DNA of 64,000 nucleotides, taken from NCBI RefSeq assembly GCF_002105155.1, contig NW_019029023.1, forward strand, positions 248,001-312,000, written 5' to 3'. Every line of letters starts with the position of its first letter. Positions within the stretch are counted from its first letter, which is position 1. A program made the position numbers and the translations under genes. A model generated the notes under the pieces. That model did no database searches. It was given only the letters and a program-made list of their open reading frames with translations, and was not told the DNA's origin. This stretch comes from Lobosporangium transversale. Its lineage: Eukaryota > Mortierellomycota > Mortierellomycetes > Mortierellales > Mortierellaceae. Below, piece after piece: positions 42,875-53,365 of this stretch.

Positions 42875-45846
42875 TCATACAGAAACCTTTAAAGCCCTGT
42901 TTTTCTTGAGTACCTCTGACAGTGCCAGAGCTCCTTCTTCCCCAATTGAGTTGCCGTACAAGTCCAAATCGGTCAGACTGGTGTTTGTCTTGAGTGCCTC
43001 TGACAGCGCCAGAGCTCCTTCTTTCCCAATTGAGTTGCCGTACAAGTTCAAATTGGTCAGACTGGAGTTTGTCTTGAGTGCCTCTGACAGTGCCAGAGCT
43101 CCTTCCTTCCCAATTGAGTTCCTCTCCAAGTTCAAATGGGTCAGACTGGCATTAGTCTTGAGTGCCTCTGACAGTGCCAGAGCTCCTTCATTCCCAATTG
43201 AGTTGTACTCCAAGTTCAAATGGGTCAGACTGGTGTTTGTCTTGAGTGCCTCTGACAGTGCCAGAGCTCCTTCTTCCCCAATAGAGTTGTAACTCAAGTC
43301 CAAATTGGTCAGACTGGAGTTTGTCTTGAGTGCCTCTGACAGTGCCAGAGCTCCTTCTTTCCCAATTGAGTTGCTCTCCAAGTTCAAAATGGTCAGACTG
43401 GAGTTTGTCTTGAGTGCCTCTGACAGTGCCAGAGCTCCTTCCTTCCCAATTGAGTTCCTCTCCAAGTTCAAAATGGTCAGACTGGTGTTTGTCTTGAGTG
43501 CCTCTGACAGTGCCAGAGCTCCTTCTTTCCCAATTGAGTTGCTCTCCAAGTTCAAATTGGTCAGACTGGAGTTTGTCTTGAGTGCCTCTGACAGTGCCAG
43601 AGCTCCTTCCTTCCCAATTGAGTTCCTCTCCAAGTCCAAATCGGTCAGACTGGAGTTTGTCTTGAGTACCTCTGCCAGTACCAGAGCTCCTTCATTCCCA
43701 ATAAAGTTGTATCGTAAGTTCATATTGGTCAGACTGGTGTTTGACTTGAGTGCCTCTGACAGCGCATGAACCTCTCCTTTTCCAACTAAGCTGCCCACAA
43801 ACCTAAAGTGCTTAAAGCCGTGCCACTGTTGAGCGTATCCATGAGTGCCAGACCCCCCTTCTTCCCAATTGAGTTGCTTTGCAGATCTAAAATGCTCAGA
43901 CTGGAGTTTGTCTTGAGTGCCTCTGACAGTGCCAGAGCTCCTTCATCCCCAATAGAGTTGCTCATCAAGTTCAAATTGGCCAGACTGGAGTTTGTCTTGA
44001 GTGCCTCTGACAGTGCCAGAGCTCCTTCATCCCCAATTGAATTGTAACTCAAGTCCAAATTGGTCAAACTGGTGTTTGTCTTGAGTACTTTTGAAAGTGC
44101 GAGGGCCTCTTTATTCCCAATCGAGTTAGATGCTAAGTCCAAAGTGGCCAAAGCCTCGAGTGAATTTATAAGCGGTGGAAATTCACTAGCTCTCATCCTT
44201 CGAGGCCTCATCCCAATGGATAACTTGTGAAGATGTGACGATTTTACGCTTTGTAGATTGGAAAGATGTTTGGCTTCCGGAGGAAGTACAACATGAATCG
44301 TCTTCATATTGTTAAGTTCTATGATGCCTACAAGTTTTTCATGCCTTGTTGAAAGTAGTTTCCTGACTATGCTTCCTTGAGATTCTCCAAGGTCAAGTCG
44401 AAGGATCGATACACTCGATACGCTTAGTGCATTCTTCAGCGCTTCCAGATCAGTCCTGGTCCAATCCCAGTCCTTGCTGAATGTGATCTCCAACTCGTAA
44501 ATATGTTTAGCTTTGGTCAAGGCTTCGAAGAACTCTCTAGCTGTGATCCTGGATTTCAGCTCAATGACCACTTTACCGAGCTGTGAGTCATATTTGCCTC
44601 CATTCATCGCCACAACATCTTCAAACGATTTCTGTTCTTTCTCTTTATACGTTGAGCGATAGTGATCGACACAAACCCATTTGACATGCCCCCTTTCGGT
44701 CGTAGTCCTGTACAAGTTGCCAAGCTGCCTGTTTTCATCATTGGTTTGAAGGAATGTGCTCAGCCGTCGGAGATCTGCTCCTTCAAGTCCCTCATAGTCA
44801 TCCATTGTGTTGAAGTCATTCAAGGCTGGGTTTTCCTTTGTGAGTTCATCCAAATAGTCGATCGAATATTTAATACCGGCATCGATTAGGTTCGAGGCTG
44901 GTGTCAAAGAAGAACCTGGAGATGTTCCCATCCCCAACTTGAGTCCTTGTAATAAGATGATCATGTATTTCCCATATTTTTGAAAGAACTCTGTGCTGTT
45001 TCGGATCTCATATCCTTCATGTCTGGCAAGATGGGTTTTATTCTTCTGGCTGTTCTTGCTTGCCTTTTCAGAGCGATCCTCACATTCACATAAGAAGTGA
45101 AGGCGAACCTTGTTCCTCAAGATATTCATCGGATCCCAGTTGGTGTTGTCAACAGGCAGAATGATAAAGAGTCGAGGGATTGGATACTCGTGTAGCTCAA
45201 AGGTCTGGACAAGGATAGCATCGGCTTTCTGTTGAAGGATGGCAAGTCTGTCAAGGGTTTGATGGTGCAGTTTAATCCCCTCTTGAAGCAACACTTTAAT
45301 CTCCCCTTGAAGCAACACTTTAATCTCTTTAATATCATCAGTAAGAGATGGGTTGTGAGCTTGAACCAAGTTTGATATAGGCAAAGGAGGGTTCTGAGGG
45401 ACTACATTCTCAGCCTCTCTCGATGTCGGCAAATAGACAACGGCATTGCTGCTACTGTTGCTTTCGCTGTTGCCACTACTGGACTGTGATACTTCCGCAA
45501 AGACGTCCAGAATCATGCCAGGATAGGATGCAATGCGCAAAGGCTCGATCCTATTAGAAAAAAAGACGTGCCAAATTGTCAAATTGGGTTCTTTTTATTT
45601 TTCAGAGCAATTGACAAAGTCGCCATAATTATAAATAATTTACCAGGTGCCGTTATGGTCTGCAAGGAATGGAACAGGATGCCCATCAAGTTTGAATCGG
45701 AGCGCACCTGGAAACACTTGTTGAATGTCTTGCAAAGTCACACAGTACGACAAGTTGCCATTGCTTGTGGAGATGGGGGCAGTTCTGACACAAACTTCCT
45801 CAATGAGGTTGTTGTATCGGAATTGTTGGTATTGAGGTTCTGTCAT
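42875..45846 (-). pseudogene. LRR-family gene, arm B copy (one frameshift)
   Basis: Exon 1 is 45846-45644 and exon 2 starts at 45550, with intron 45643-45551 as in arm A. The header, middle domain and first five LRRs are open to 43786. There a G-run of three at 43794-43796, against four in arm A, shifts the frame and gives a stop after LGLWAA. The remaining ten LRRs (43798-42875) are fully open in the new frame and end KKNRALKVSV. As sequenced it would make a product of about 654 aa with a short LRR part. The single break in a homopolymer may be real or a sequencing error. The middle region differs from arm A in patches (GMGTSPGSSLTPASNL; NPALNDFNTMDDYE), which hints at gene conversion with another paralogue. 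Confidence 0.85.
42905..44170 (-). repeat. 84-bp tandem repeats encoding the arm B LRR array
   Basis: About 15 units of 84 bp. The variable positions are mostly ERN/ESN/YGN, unlike the YNN/SWN/TDN/RYN set of arm A. Backbone codons are nearly invariant. Confidence 0.9.
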
Positions 45847-45879
45847 TTCGGTGGTGATTCAAGGGATGATGACAAGATG
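45847..45879 (-). promoter_or_regulatory. Conserved pre-ATG leader of the LRR family (arm B)
   Basis: Minus strand: CATCTTGTCATCATCCCTTG then AATCACCACCGAA, identical to arm A. Confidence 0.65.
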
Positions 45880-46560
45880 AAGAAAAGAGAAAAAAGCTCT
45901 CATTTCTCAATGTTAGGAGATGCTAGTTGATTGTTTTTCAGCTTAGCCTCTTGAAGTGGCAGGGCTGGGAAAATTATGCTTGATCTTGCATGAATCCGCT
46001 GGCTGTATTTTCATCCCAGAGTGCTGTAAATTTATCCCGTCAGGATGCATTGATTGAGACCAGCAATTAATGGTTTGCCCTCCTGCTATGGTTAAAGTCT
46101 GATGATACGATTGAGAGAGGTGAGTATAGAGGTCAAGTCAAGCCATAAAAAAACGCGTCTTGAGCTATCAGTATGAACAGCACAGCCATAACAGCGCACC
46201 GCACTTGACTGATCAGTGAACCTGTGCATTTTTGCCATTTACTATCTAGTATTTTTGGATCCATTGGTATCTTTAAGGACACTGACCCCAATTAACAAAG
46301 AGGAACCAGCTTGGGTTTCACTCGAGTACCATATTGAATACACGAACGTAGTTAAGGTCATTGAACAGTACGCTCCAAGGCACACATCCCGGAAGAATCA
46401 CCGTAAAGGATAACTCTCCTATATATCCGTCTGCTAAGGTATGCCATGATCGATTGTCTTGGCTTTAGCATAACTAGCCCATGCGCGAACTTTGCTATTA
46501 AAAAAAGAGAAAAAGAAAAAGGTCTAAAATAAAATTGAATGAAATTAAAAACTAGGATGG

Positions 46561-46562
46561 CA

Positions 46563-46593
<31 letters not shown>

Positions 46594-46599
46594 CCCAAT
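46561..46599. repeat. T-run at the outer edge of arm B
   Basis: About 27 T residues right after the end of homology with arm A. It could mark the breakpoint. Confidence 0.5.
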
Positions 46600-47045
46600 C
46601 AGAGTCCCTTGCTCAGGGCGTTGGTCGACTTGCTCAAAGATGTTTTCCAAGTGCAATCGATCTTGTAGTGTGCGCGCATATGAAGATGCAAAAGTAGCAC
46701 TGGTAATCGGAAGGAAATAAAGCCAATCTTTATTCGGGGGGGAAAGGCCTGCTCTATAAAATAGTATGAGAGCTCTATTTAAGCTATTTTGGCTCTAGGA
46801 TTTGGGCGAAGCGTTGTCAATTCTAGTGCGTGTAGACTCCGTTGCAGAAGACCAATGTTCCGGTATGCAGAGTTCAAGCCACCAGTACCGCCATCGTTAT
46901 CAGTTGTAAGTTGCGCTGTAGCACAGTTGTACCTGGTAGCACACGGCAAGAGTGTTCCAAAAGATGTCGAGGCCCACGATTTCGGGCACAAGTCTCGGAA
47001 GAGACTGAGGATTCACTCTTTCTTAGGGAAGGACATTAAATACTA
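46600..47045. repeat. Relict repeat family X, copy e
   Basis: The GCGTTGGTCGACTTGCTCAA block (46618-46637) and ACACGGCAAGAGTGTTCCAA (46941-46960) match copies a and c in order and orientation (as copy c). About 170 bp lies between the two blocks. The 46789-47046 frame is a by-product. Confidence 0.5.
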
Positions 47046-47735
47046 ATTTGCGGTTAATTCTTGCAGACTCTGATTGAGGCGGACAAAATTCTTGATTGCA
47101 GAACATGCCATGGTGAGGGATCTCGATGATAGGGCCGACTGAAAAGAGTCGCTTGTACCCGCTTGACCTTGATATTGAGCTTGACCTTGACCTTGACCTT
47201 GGGCTGTAGTGGGGAAAATGATTTTCTTAATATATTTATTTATTTATCCCCCTTTTGAAAATCTATAGTCTATAGGTCGCTACGCTTTTCGATGCTTGAT
47301 GATTGATGATTGAGGGTGATTGAGAACTGGGAGTTAAGGAGGAGGAGGAAGGCTTTACTGGCAATAGAGAAATAGTTTTGATCCGTATGCGAGTGAATTT
47401 TATTTTTTTAACCTGACAAAGACTCTATTGTACCGAATTATTATTATTATTATTATTGTTGTTGTTGTTGTTTTTTGTTTTTTTTTTTTTTCTTTGACTA
47501 TATCTTATTGTTACATTATCAAGTAGTATTATTTCTGGCAGAGATGAGATCAATCTATCAGTAAATCACTTAAGAATAAAGAACAGTAGCAAGCAGTATT
47601 AAAGGGAAAAAAAAAAAAAAAAAAAAAAAAAAATAGTCTTCTTCATGCTTTTCATGCATCTTGCCTTACCTTACCTTACCTTACCTTGCCTTACCTTATC
47701 TGCTTGTGTGCTTGTGCCTGTGTTTTCAGTTGTAA

Positions 47736-47775
<40 letters not shown>

Positions 47776-48710
47776 CTATGGTCGCGTAACAGGTTAGGTT
47801 GATTGATCAGACTGATAACGCGAGACAAGGTTATGAGTGAGCCCCGTTTAAGAAGACAAAGAGATCTGTAAAATCATTAGACGGACAGGTTTTATTTTTT
47901 CGATATTACTCCTGAGTCATCTGCTTTGCCCTGATACAGTAGTTTATTCTCTTTTTAGGATTATTTACGTGTAATAATGCTATATATGTGTATGTATATA
48001 TATATCATGTTTACAAGTGTAACAATGGTATACATGTATACTGTATATATATACATATAAGAAGGTTATTTGATCAAAGAAGAAGAAGAGGGTGTCTGAG
48101 GTAAACATATCAGATCCAAGGATTGGGGAAATCATCATGATGACTTTAATATAATTTGTCTCAAATGTAATTATAAAAGCGCGGAGTGAGAACGAGAGGC
48201 GGTGTGGCCATGCAAACTTTGGCTCTTTTTGTGTTTTTGACGCTTAGCCAACAACAACAACAACAACAAAAAAAAAAATTAAAGCTCAATGGGTCATAAA
48301 GTCGGCAGGATATTTTTTTTTGGTTTCTTAATGTTTATTTAACATTATATAAATACTTTATTTTATCTTTTTTAATGTAATGTAATATAATTATAAATAT
48401 ATACATATATATAATAATCCTTGTTATTTTATTCGAATCAAGTAGGACGAAGAAAAAAAAAAAAAGGACCAACCAACGAGAACAAAGACTGGTAATGGAA
48501 AAATAATAAAGGTCCTGGGCCTAAAGAGGAAGGGCCATTGCTTTTCTGTCTCTTTGTCTTGTCCGAACGGACAATAGAAATATAATAGTGTTTAGTTTGG
48601 GTTGCACCAGTTCATGAATGCTATTGACATGACAACAACAAGACTAGTTCTCTACAAAAGCAAAAGGGAGATTTGTTTTGATGCTGGGAAGAGAATGTAT
48701 ACAGATCAGA
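47046..48710. other. Gene-poor AT-rich region
   Basis: Low-complexity sequence: CTTGAC repeats (47164-47206), ATT/GTT repeats (47440-47470), A-run (47609-47633), (CCTTA)n (47664-47698), (TA)n (47740-47773), and ATATAC-rich DNA (48390-48415). No gene seen. Confidence 0.55.
47740..47773. repeat. (TA)n microsatellite
   Basis: About 16 TA units without interruption. Confidence 0.9.
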
Positions 48711-49660
48711 AATAAAAAAAAAAGGGGGGAGGAGAGAATGAAAGAAAGAAAGAAGAAAAGAGATTGGATTGAACATGGATTGGATGTGTCAAGTGTCCAT
48801 TGTGTGCAGCTGATTAAGTGATGTGCATGTGCAACTGTGTAAAGTGTAAAAAGGTATTAGTTGTGTTAGTATATTGGTGCTAGAGACAAGGGATGAATGA
48901 GGGGAGGGGGAGAGAAGAAGAAGTGAAGGAGAGAAAGAGAATGAGAATGAGAATGAGAATGAGAGAATAAGAGTAAGAATAAGAATGAAGATGTAACGAA
49001 AGACAAAGAGAGAGAGATTGAGAGAGATAGAGAGAGATAGAGAGAGATTGAGAGAGAAAGAGAGAGAGAGAAAGAGTAAATCACACGGCAAGCGGGATCG
49101 CTCCCTTTTTTCCCTCTCCCGCAACTGTCCCATCACAAACGTATGTTTTGTATCGTACCCTTTTTTACCTTTTTACCCTTCATATAGATGAATATTTTAT
49201 TGTCGGGCTTACTTCTTCCCTTGTTGATTATTGTTGATTGTTTGTTGATGAAGTCAAGCAAGTGTCTTTTCTCTCTTTCTCTTTCTCCTCTCTCTCCTCA
49301 CTCTCTCTTTCTCTTTCATTCTCTCTTGACTTTACTCCTTTTCTCTATCTCTCTTTATCTTCATTCACTCCATCGCTTTCTTTCTTTCTTTCTTTCTTTT
49401 CTTTCTTTAATACGATTGTTTATTAGTTAACTACCATTCATTACCTTATTATCTCATTACTATTTCCCTACTATACTATACGACTATACCTTTTGTATCT
49501 TTATCCTTCCCTTCTCCTCCTCCATTACTATCCTTCTCTCTCTTCTCTCTCTCTTCTCTCTCTCTCTCTCTTTTTCTCTTTTTTTTTTTTTACTTTCATC
49601 CTACATTCATTCTCTCATTCTCTCATTCTCCTCTCTCTTTCTCTCATTCACCTTTTCTTT
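48711..49660. repeat. Long purine tract followed by pyrimidine tracts
   Basis: 48716-49078 is almost pure A/G in long stretches (GAGA, GAATGA and AGATAG units). From 49262 the strand becomes C/T-rich (TCTCTC, TTTC). The two parts are partly complementary. Frames read from these tracts are Ser/Leu/Phe low complexity and are not genes. The C/T part continues into the leader of the DP-like gene. Confidence 0.75.
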
Positions 49661-50063
49661 GCAAGTCATTAAAAAAAGAAAAAAAAAGAAAAGCGCAACG
49701 TGCTCCTTTTTGTTCATTATTCTTTCATTGCTCACTGTCCTGTCCGTGCTTGTGCTTGTTAACGATCAACTGTCTATTCCCACTCTCGCCTTTTCTCTTT
49801 CTCTCCCTCTCCCTCTCCTCGCTCTGTCTTAATTCCATCCATCACATTCACCCCCCCGTTATTTTTTAATATCACGACCACGACACGACACTTGACTTGG
49901 GCATGAACTGAACATTCACCTCATCTCTCTCTCTCTTTCCTCCCCTTTCCTCTTTTTTTTTTAAACTTTTTCTTATTACCAACTTACCCTTCACTTGAAT
50001 ATCTCCCTGTTGCTTTGCTTGCTTGACTTCTGTCCTCAACCCTGTCCTGTATCATTGCCTCTC
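49661..50063 (+). other. C/T-rich leader of the DP-like gene
   Basis: TCTC- and CCCT-rich DNA up to the ATG at 50064. The frame extends upstream to a non-ATG codon at 49995. Likely a long 5'UTR. Confidence 0.5.
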
Positions 50064-52530
50064 ATGACACCCTCGGACAGGCTGCCGCACCCGCAACAGC
50101 ATCCTCAGCGGCTTCACTATGCCTCCAGTCCTCCACTCCAACATCAATCCCATCCTCATCCCCAGCACCAGCACCAGCACCAGCACCAGCATCAGCACCA
50201 GCACCCACACCATTACCCTCTTCCAACACCCCATCCACATCCACATCCACATCTACATTTTCAATCCCATCCTTCTTCCCCATATCCACAAGAACCCTCT
50301 CAGCATCAATCCCTTCTACGCCACAACGACTCTTCAGACCATTATCAATCCCATCCCCATCACTCTCATCCTCACCGACAACAGTTCTTGACTCATCCTT
50401 CAATTCCTACCTCTCCATACACTGCCCCATACCCTCTATCCGAACCCCAGCGTGCCCTTCCTACTCCTTCACACCTGACAACTCCTCCTACACAACGACA
50501 CCATGGCTCAGACTCTTATTTCTACCGTGACCATTCAGACAGTCGTTACTCTCCCGCAACTCAATACACTCCACAACAGCATCATGACCATCCACCCTTG
50601 TCTGCCCATCACGAACCTCCATCACGCCACCATTCCTCCACACTCCAGTACTCTGATCGCTCTCCCGATCGTTCCCTTCCCTACTACTCTCATTCACCCC
50701 ATGGATCACCCTATGAACCTGATCCTCAGAGGCTCTCACCCCAAGCACGAACACTGCAGCCTCGTACTCAAGAGCACACGTGGAATCAGCAAGGGTCTTC
50801 TTCTTCATCAGTCCCCTCTTTTCAACCTGATCAGTCAATGGACCAGAATGCAGATTCGACTTGCACTCAACGACCCGATCGCCATTACGTCCTGACCAGC
50901 GTCAACTCGACTGCTTCCACATTTACACAGAGGCAACTCTCCGTCTCCACCTCGGCCAATTACTCTGCCGTTACCTCTACGTCCGCATCAGCCATGCCCT
51001 CTCCCTTATCCTCCTCACCTCTATCCACACAACGTCAACCTGCGCACGGTGACGAGCCTTCGTTCGTCCACGAGCGTCAGGGTCGAGATAACGGTACAAA
51101 AGTGCCCCAACCGAGACCAACACCTATCCGCACGAAACTGAGCAGGGACTTGAGCCGGGAGTGTCCACCCCTGTCGTTCCAGAGTAGCTCCAGTCAATCC
51201 ACAGGTAGAACAGAAAGCAGAGCCTCACCCTCAACACCACGCTCCTCCATGCTCCCCTCCATGATGCCAAGTTCTGCATTTGATGAATCAAGATCCGGTC
51301 TTTTTGAACACTCAAAGAGTATCCATCCCACCCCTTTTGATCAACATCATCACCTTCTGAAACATAACCATTTTCATCAGCAGACGACCCAGAGATCCAT
51401 CTACGTCTTCCCATCGCCTGTTGAGTATCGCGACTCGGGTCTTTACCGCGATGATCATGATATGGAACATTGTTCTGAGCAGGACGATGTTCGCGAACGT
51501 GAACATGAAGAGGAAGATGAGGATGAGGATGAAGATGAAGCTCAGCATGCTAGAAAAATTGCTCGACATAATCTGGCAACAGGCGCCAAGGATAGGGATA
51601 GGGATAGGGATTGTGATAAGGATAAGGATCGATCAGGAGTTTCCACTCAAAATAATGTTCATCATCCTCAACATCATAATAATAATATTAATAATAATGG
51701 CCAGTTTGTACGCCCGTCCAAAAATGGAGTGGACGAAGAAGGCGATGACGCTGAGGATGGCAGTGGCAGTGGCAGTGGCAGTGGCAGTGGCAGTGGTAGT
51801 AGCGGTAGTCGGAAGCCAAGTTTGACAAACAGTCCGCCGAGGGAAGAATCAAAGTCATTGCGGAAAATCGCCAAACCTAAAACTGCTCAAAAGGGAGGAT
51901 CAGGAACAGGAACAGGGGCAGGGATAGTCTCCCGACCACCTTCATTCCAGGCGGCCCTGGAAGACGCGATTGCAGAGTATGTGTTCATCTTGCAGCCCTC
52001 AAAATTTGAGGGTATAATACCGTCGTTAAGGTTTTCTTTTCTTTTTTTTTTTTTTTTTTTTTTTTTACTAATATCATGGGACTAACATGTAAAGGTTTTC
52101 TTTTATTCTTTTTTTTTTCTTTAAAAGATTTGAGGAAGAGGGTCATGGCCAGGATGGATCTGGTGCACAATCCCTGAAGGGCCAAGGACTCGGCCATTAT
52201 GCTCCACTCGTTTGTGATCTTGTGGAGAGAAGACGTGTTACCACTTATAATGATGTATGTGACTCATTCATTCTTCATTCTGAGGATATCTGATCTTTTT
52301 TTTTTTTTTTTTTCCTTTTCTTTTCGTAAACGAATGTTTTTTTTTTTTTTTTTTTTTTCTTTTCTTTTGGCAGGTTATTAATTTTTCCTTTTTTCTTCTG
52401 CTCTCCCTTTCTTTTAACCTTTCTTGTAATAATATGGTAAATAAATAGCTTGTACAAGATCTTGCGAGTAGTCAGCCGATTGAGCGCGCAGAGGGCATGA
52501 CGACTCAAGAACAAGGGGTAACAAATATCC

Positions 52531-52565
<35 letters not shown>

Positions 52566-53317
52566 TTTGTGGCAGACTAATTTCGTTTTGCTGGATAGCA
52601 ATCATCAATGAGAAGTTATTTTATGAGCATCAGATGACTAATCTTGAGGGATATATTTTCTTATTTCAAAAAAAAAAAAAATAAATTAATCCTGGTAGAA
52701 CATCCGTCGCCGAGTCTATGACGCCTTGAATATTTTGGAGGCACTTGGTATTATCTCTATGGACAAAAAGGAAATCCATTGGATCGGGATCTTGGATTCG
52801 AAACCGATTCGGGAGGTCTCTCGCAAGGTTCAACTTGCCAATCCATCACCACCCCAGACTGTATACTCCTCTCCTAGGCTTCAACAACGTGAGCGTGATG
52901 GAGCGGATGAAAGTGAGGAACCGGAGGATGATGAGATGGAGATTGAACAATTGCAGGTAAAAGCAAAAAGCAAAAAGTAAAAGCGAAAGCTTTTTTTTTA
53001 TTTGTTTTCTGTTTTTGTCAAATGGATATTTCTTATAAAACAAAACAAAACAAAAAAAAAAAAAAAAAAAAAAAAGTTGATATTTTTTCTCACCCAATGC
53101 GTGTTTTTCTTCTTCTTCTTCTGTTTATAGAAAGAGGTGGAGGCTATGAAACTTCGTAACGCTCTTGAATTGGCTCGTCTTCAAGACCAGGTCGCTCGTG
53201 TAAGTTTTTTTTTTTTTTTTTGCTCAACTAGCTACTCGTTTTTTAAGCTTTTACAAAGTTTTTTTTTTTACGATGGACGGTATGATAACCATGAACACAA
53301 AACTTTGATTTTTTGTT

Positions 53318-53365
<48 letters not shown>

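Larger units (their letters stand above)
38737..46560. repeat. Inverted-duplication arm B
   Basis: Reverse complement of 10204-16626, from TATCATTGAGGTCTGG at 38737 to AAAATTGAATGAAATTAAAA near 46530-46550. It contains the LRR tail fragment (39045-39553), the 40266-40538 frame, an extra 1.2 kb insert (40838-42066) and the LRR gene copy (42875-45846). Non-coding flanks are conserved almost base for base, so the event is a segmental duplication. Confidence 0.88.

Noticed and set aside
47664..47698. (CCTTA)n array considered as telomeric repeat
   Set aside because: Only about seven imperfect pentamers, internal to the window, and not the TTAGGG type expected for fungi.
48789..49136. 115-codon minus-strand Ser/Leu-rich frame
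   Set aside because: Read from the purine tract; composition is pure low complexity.
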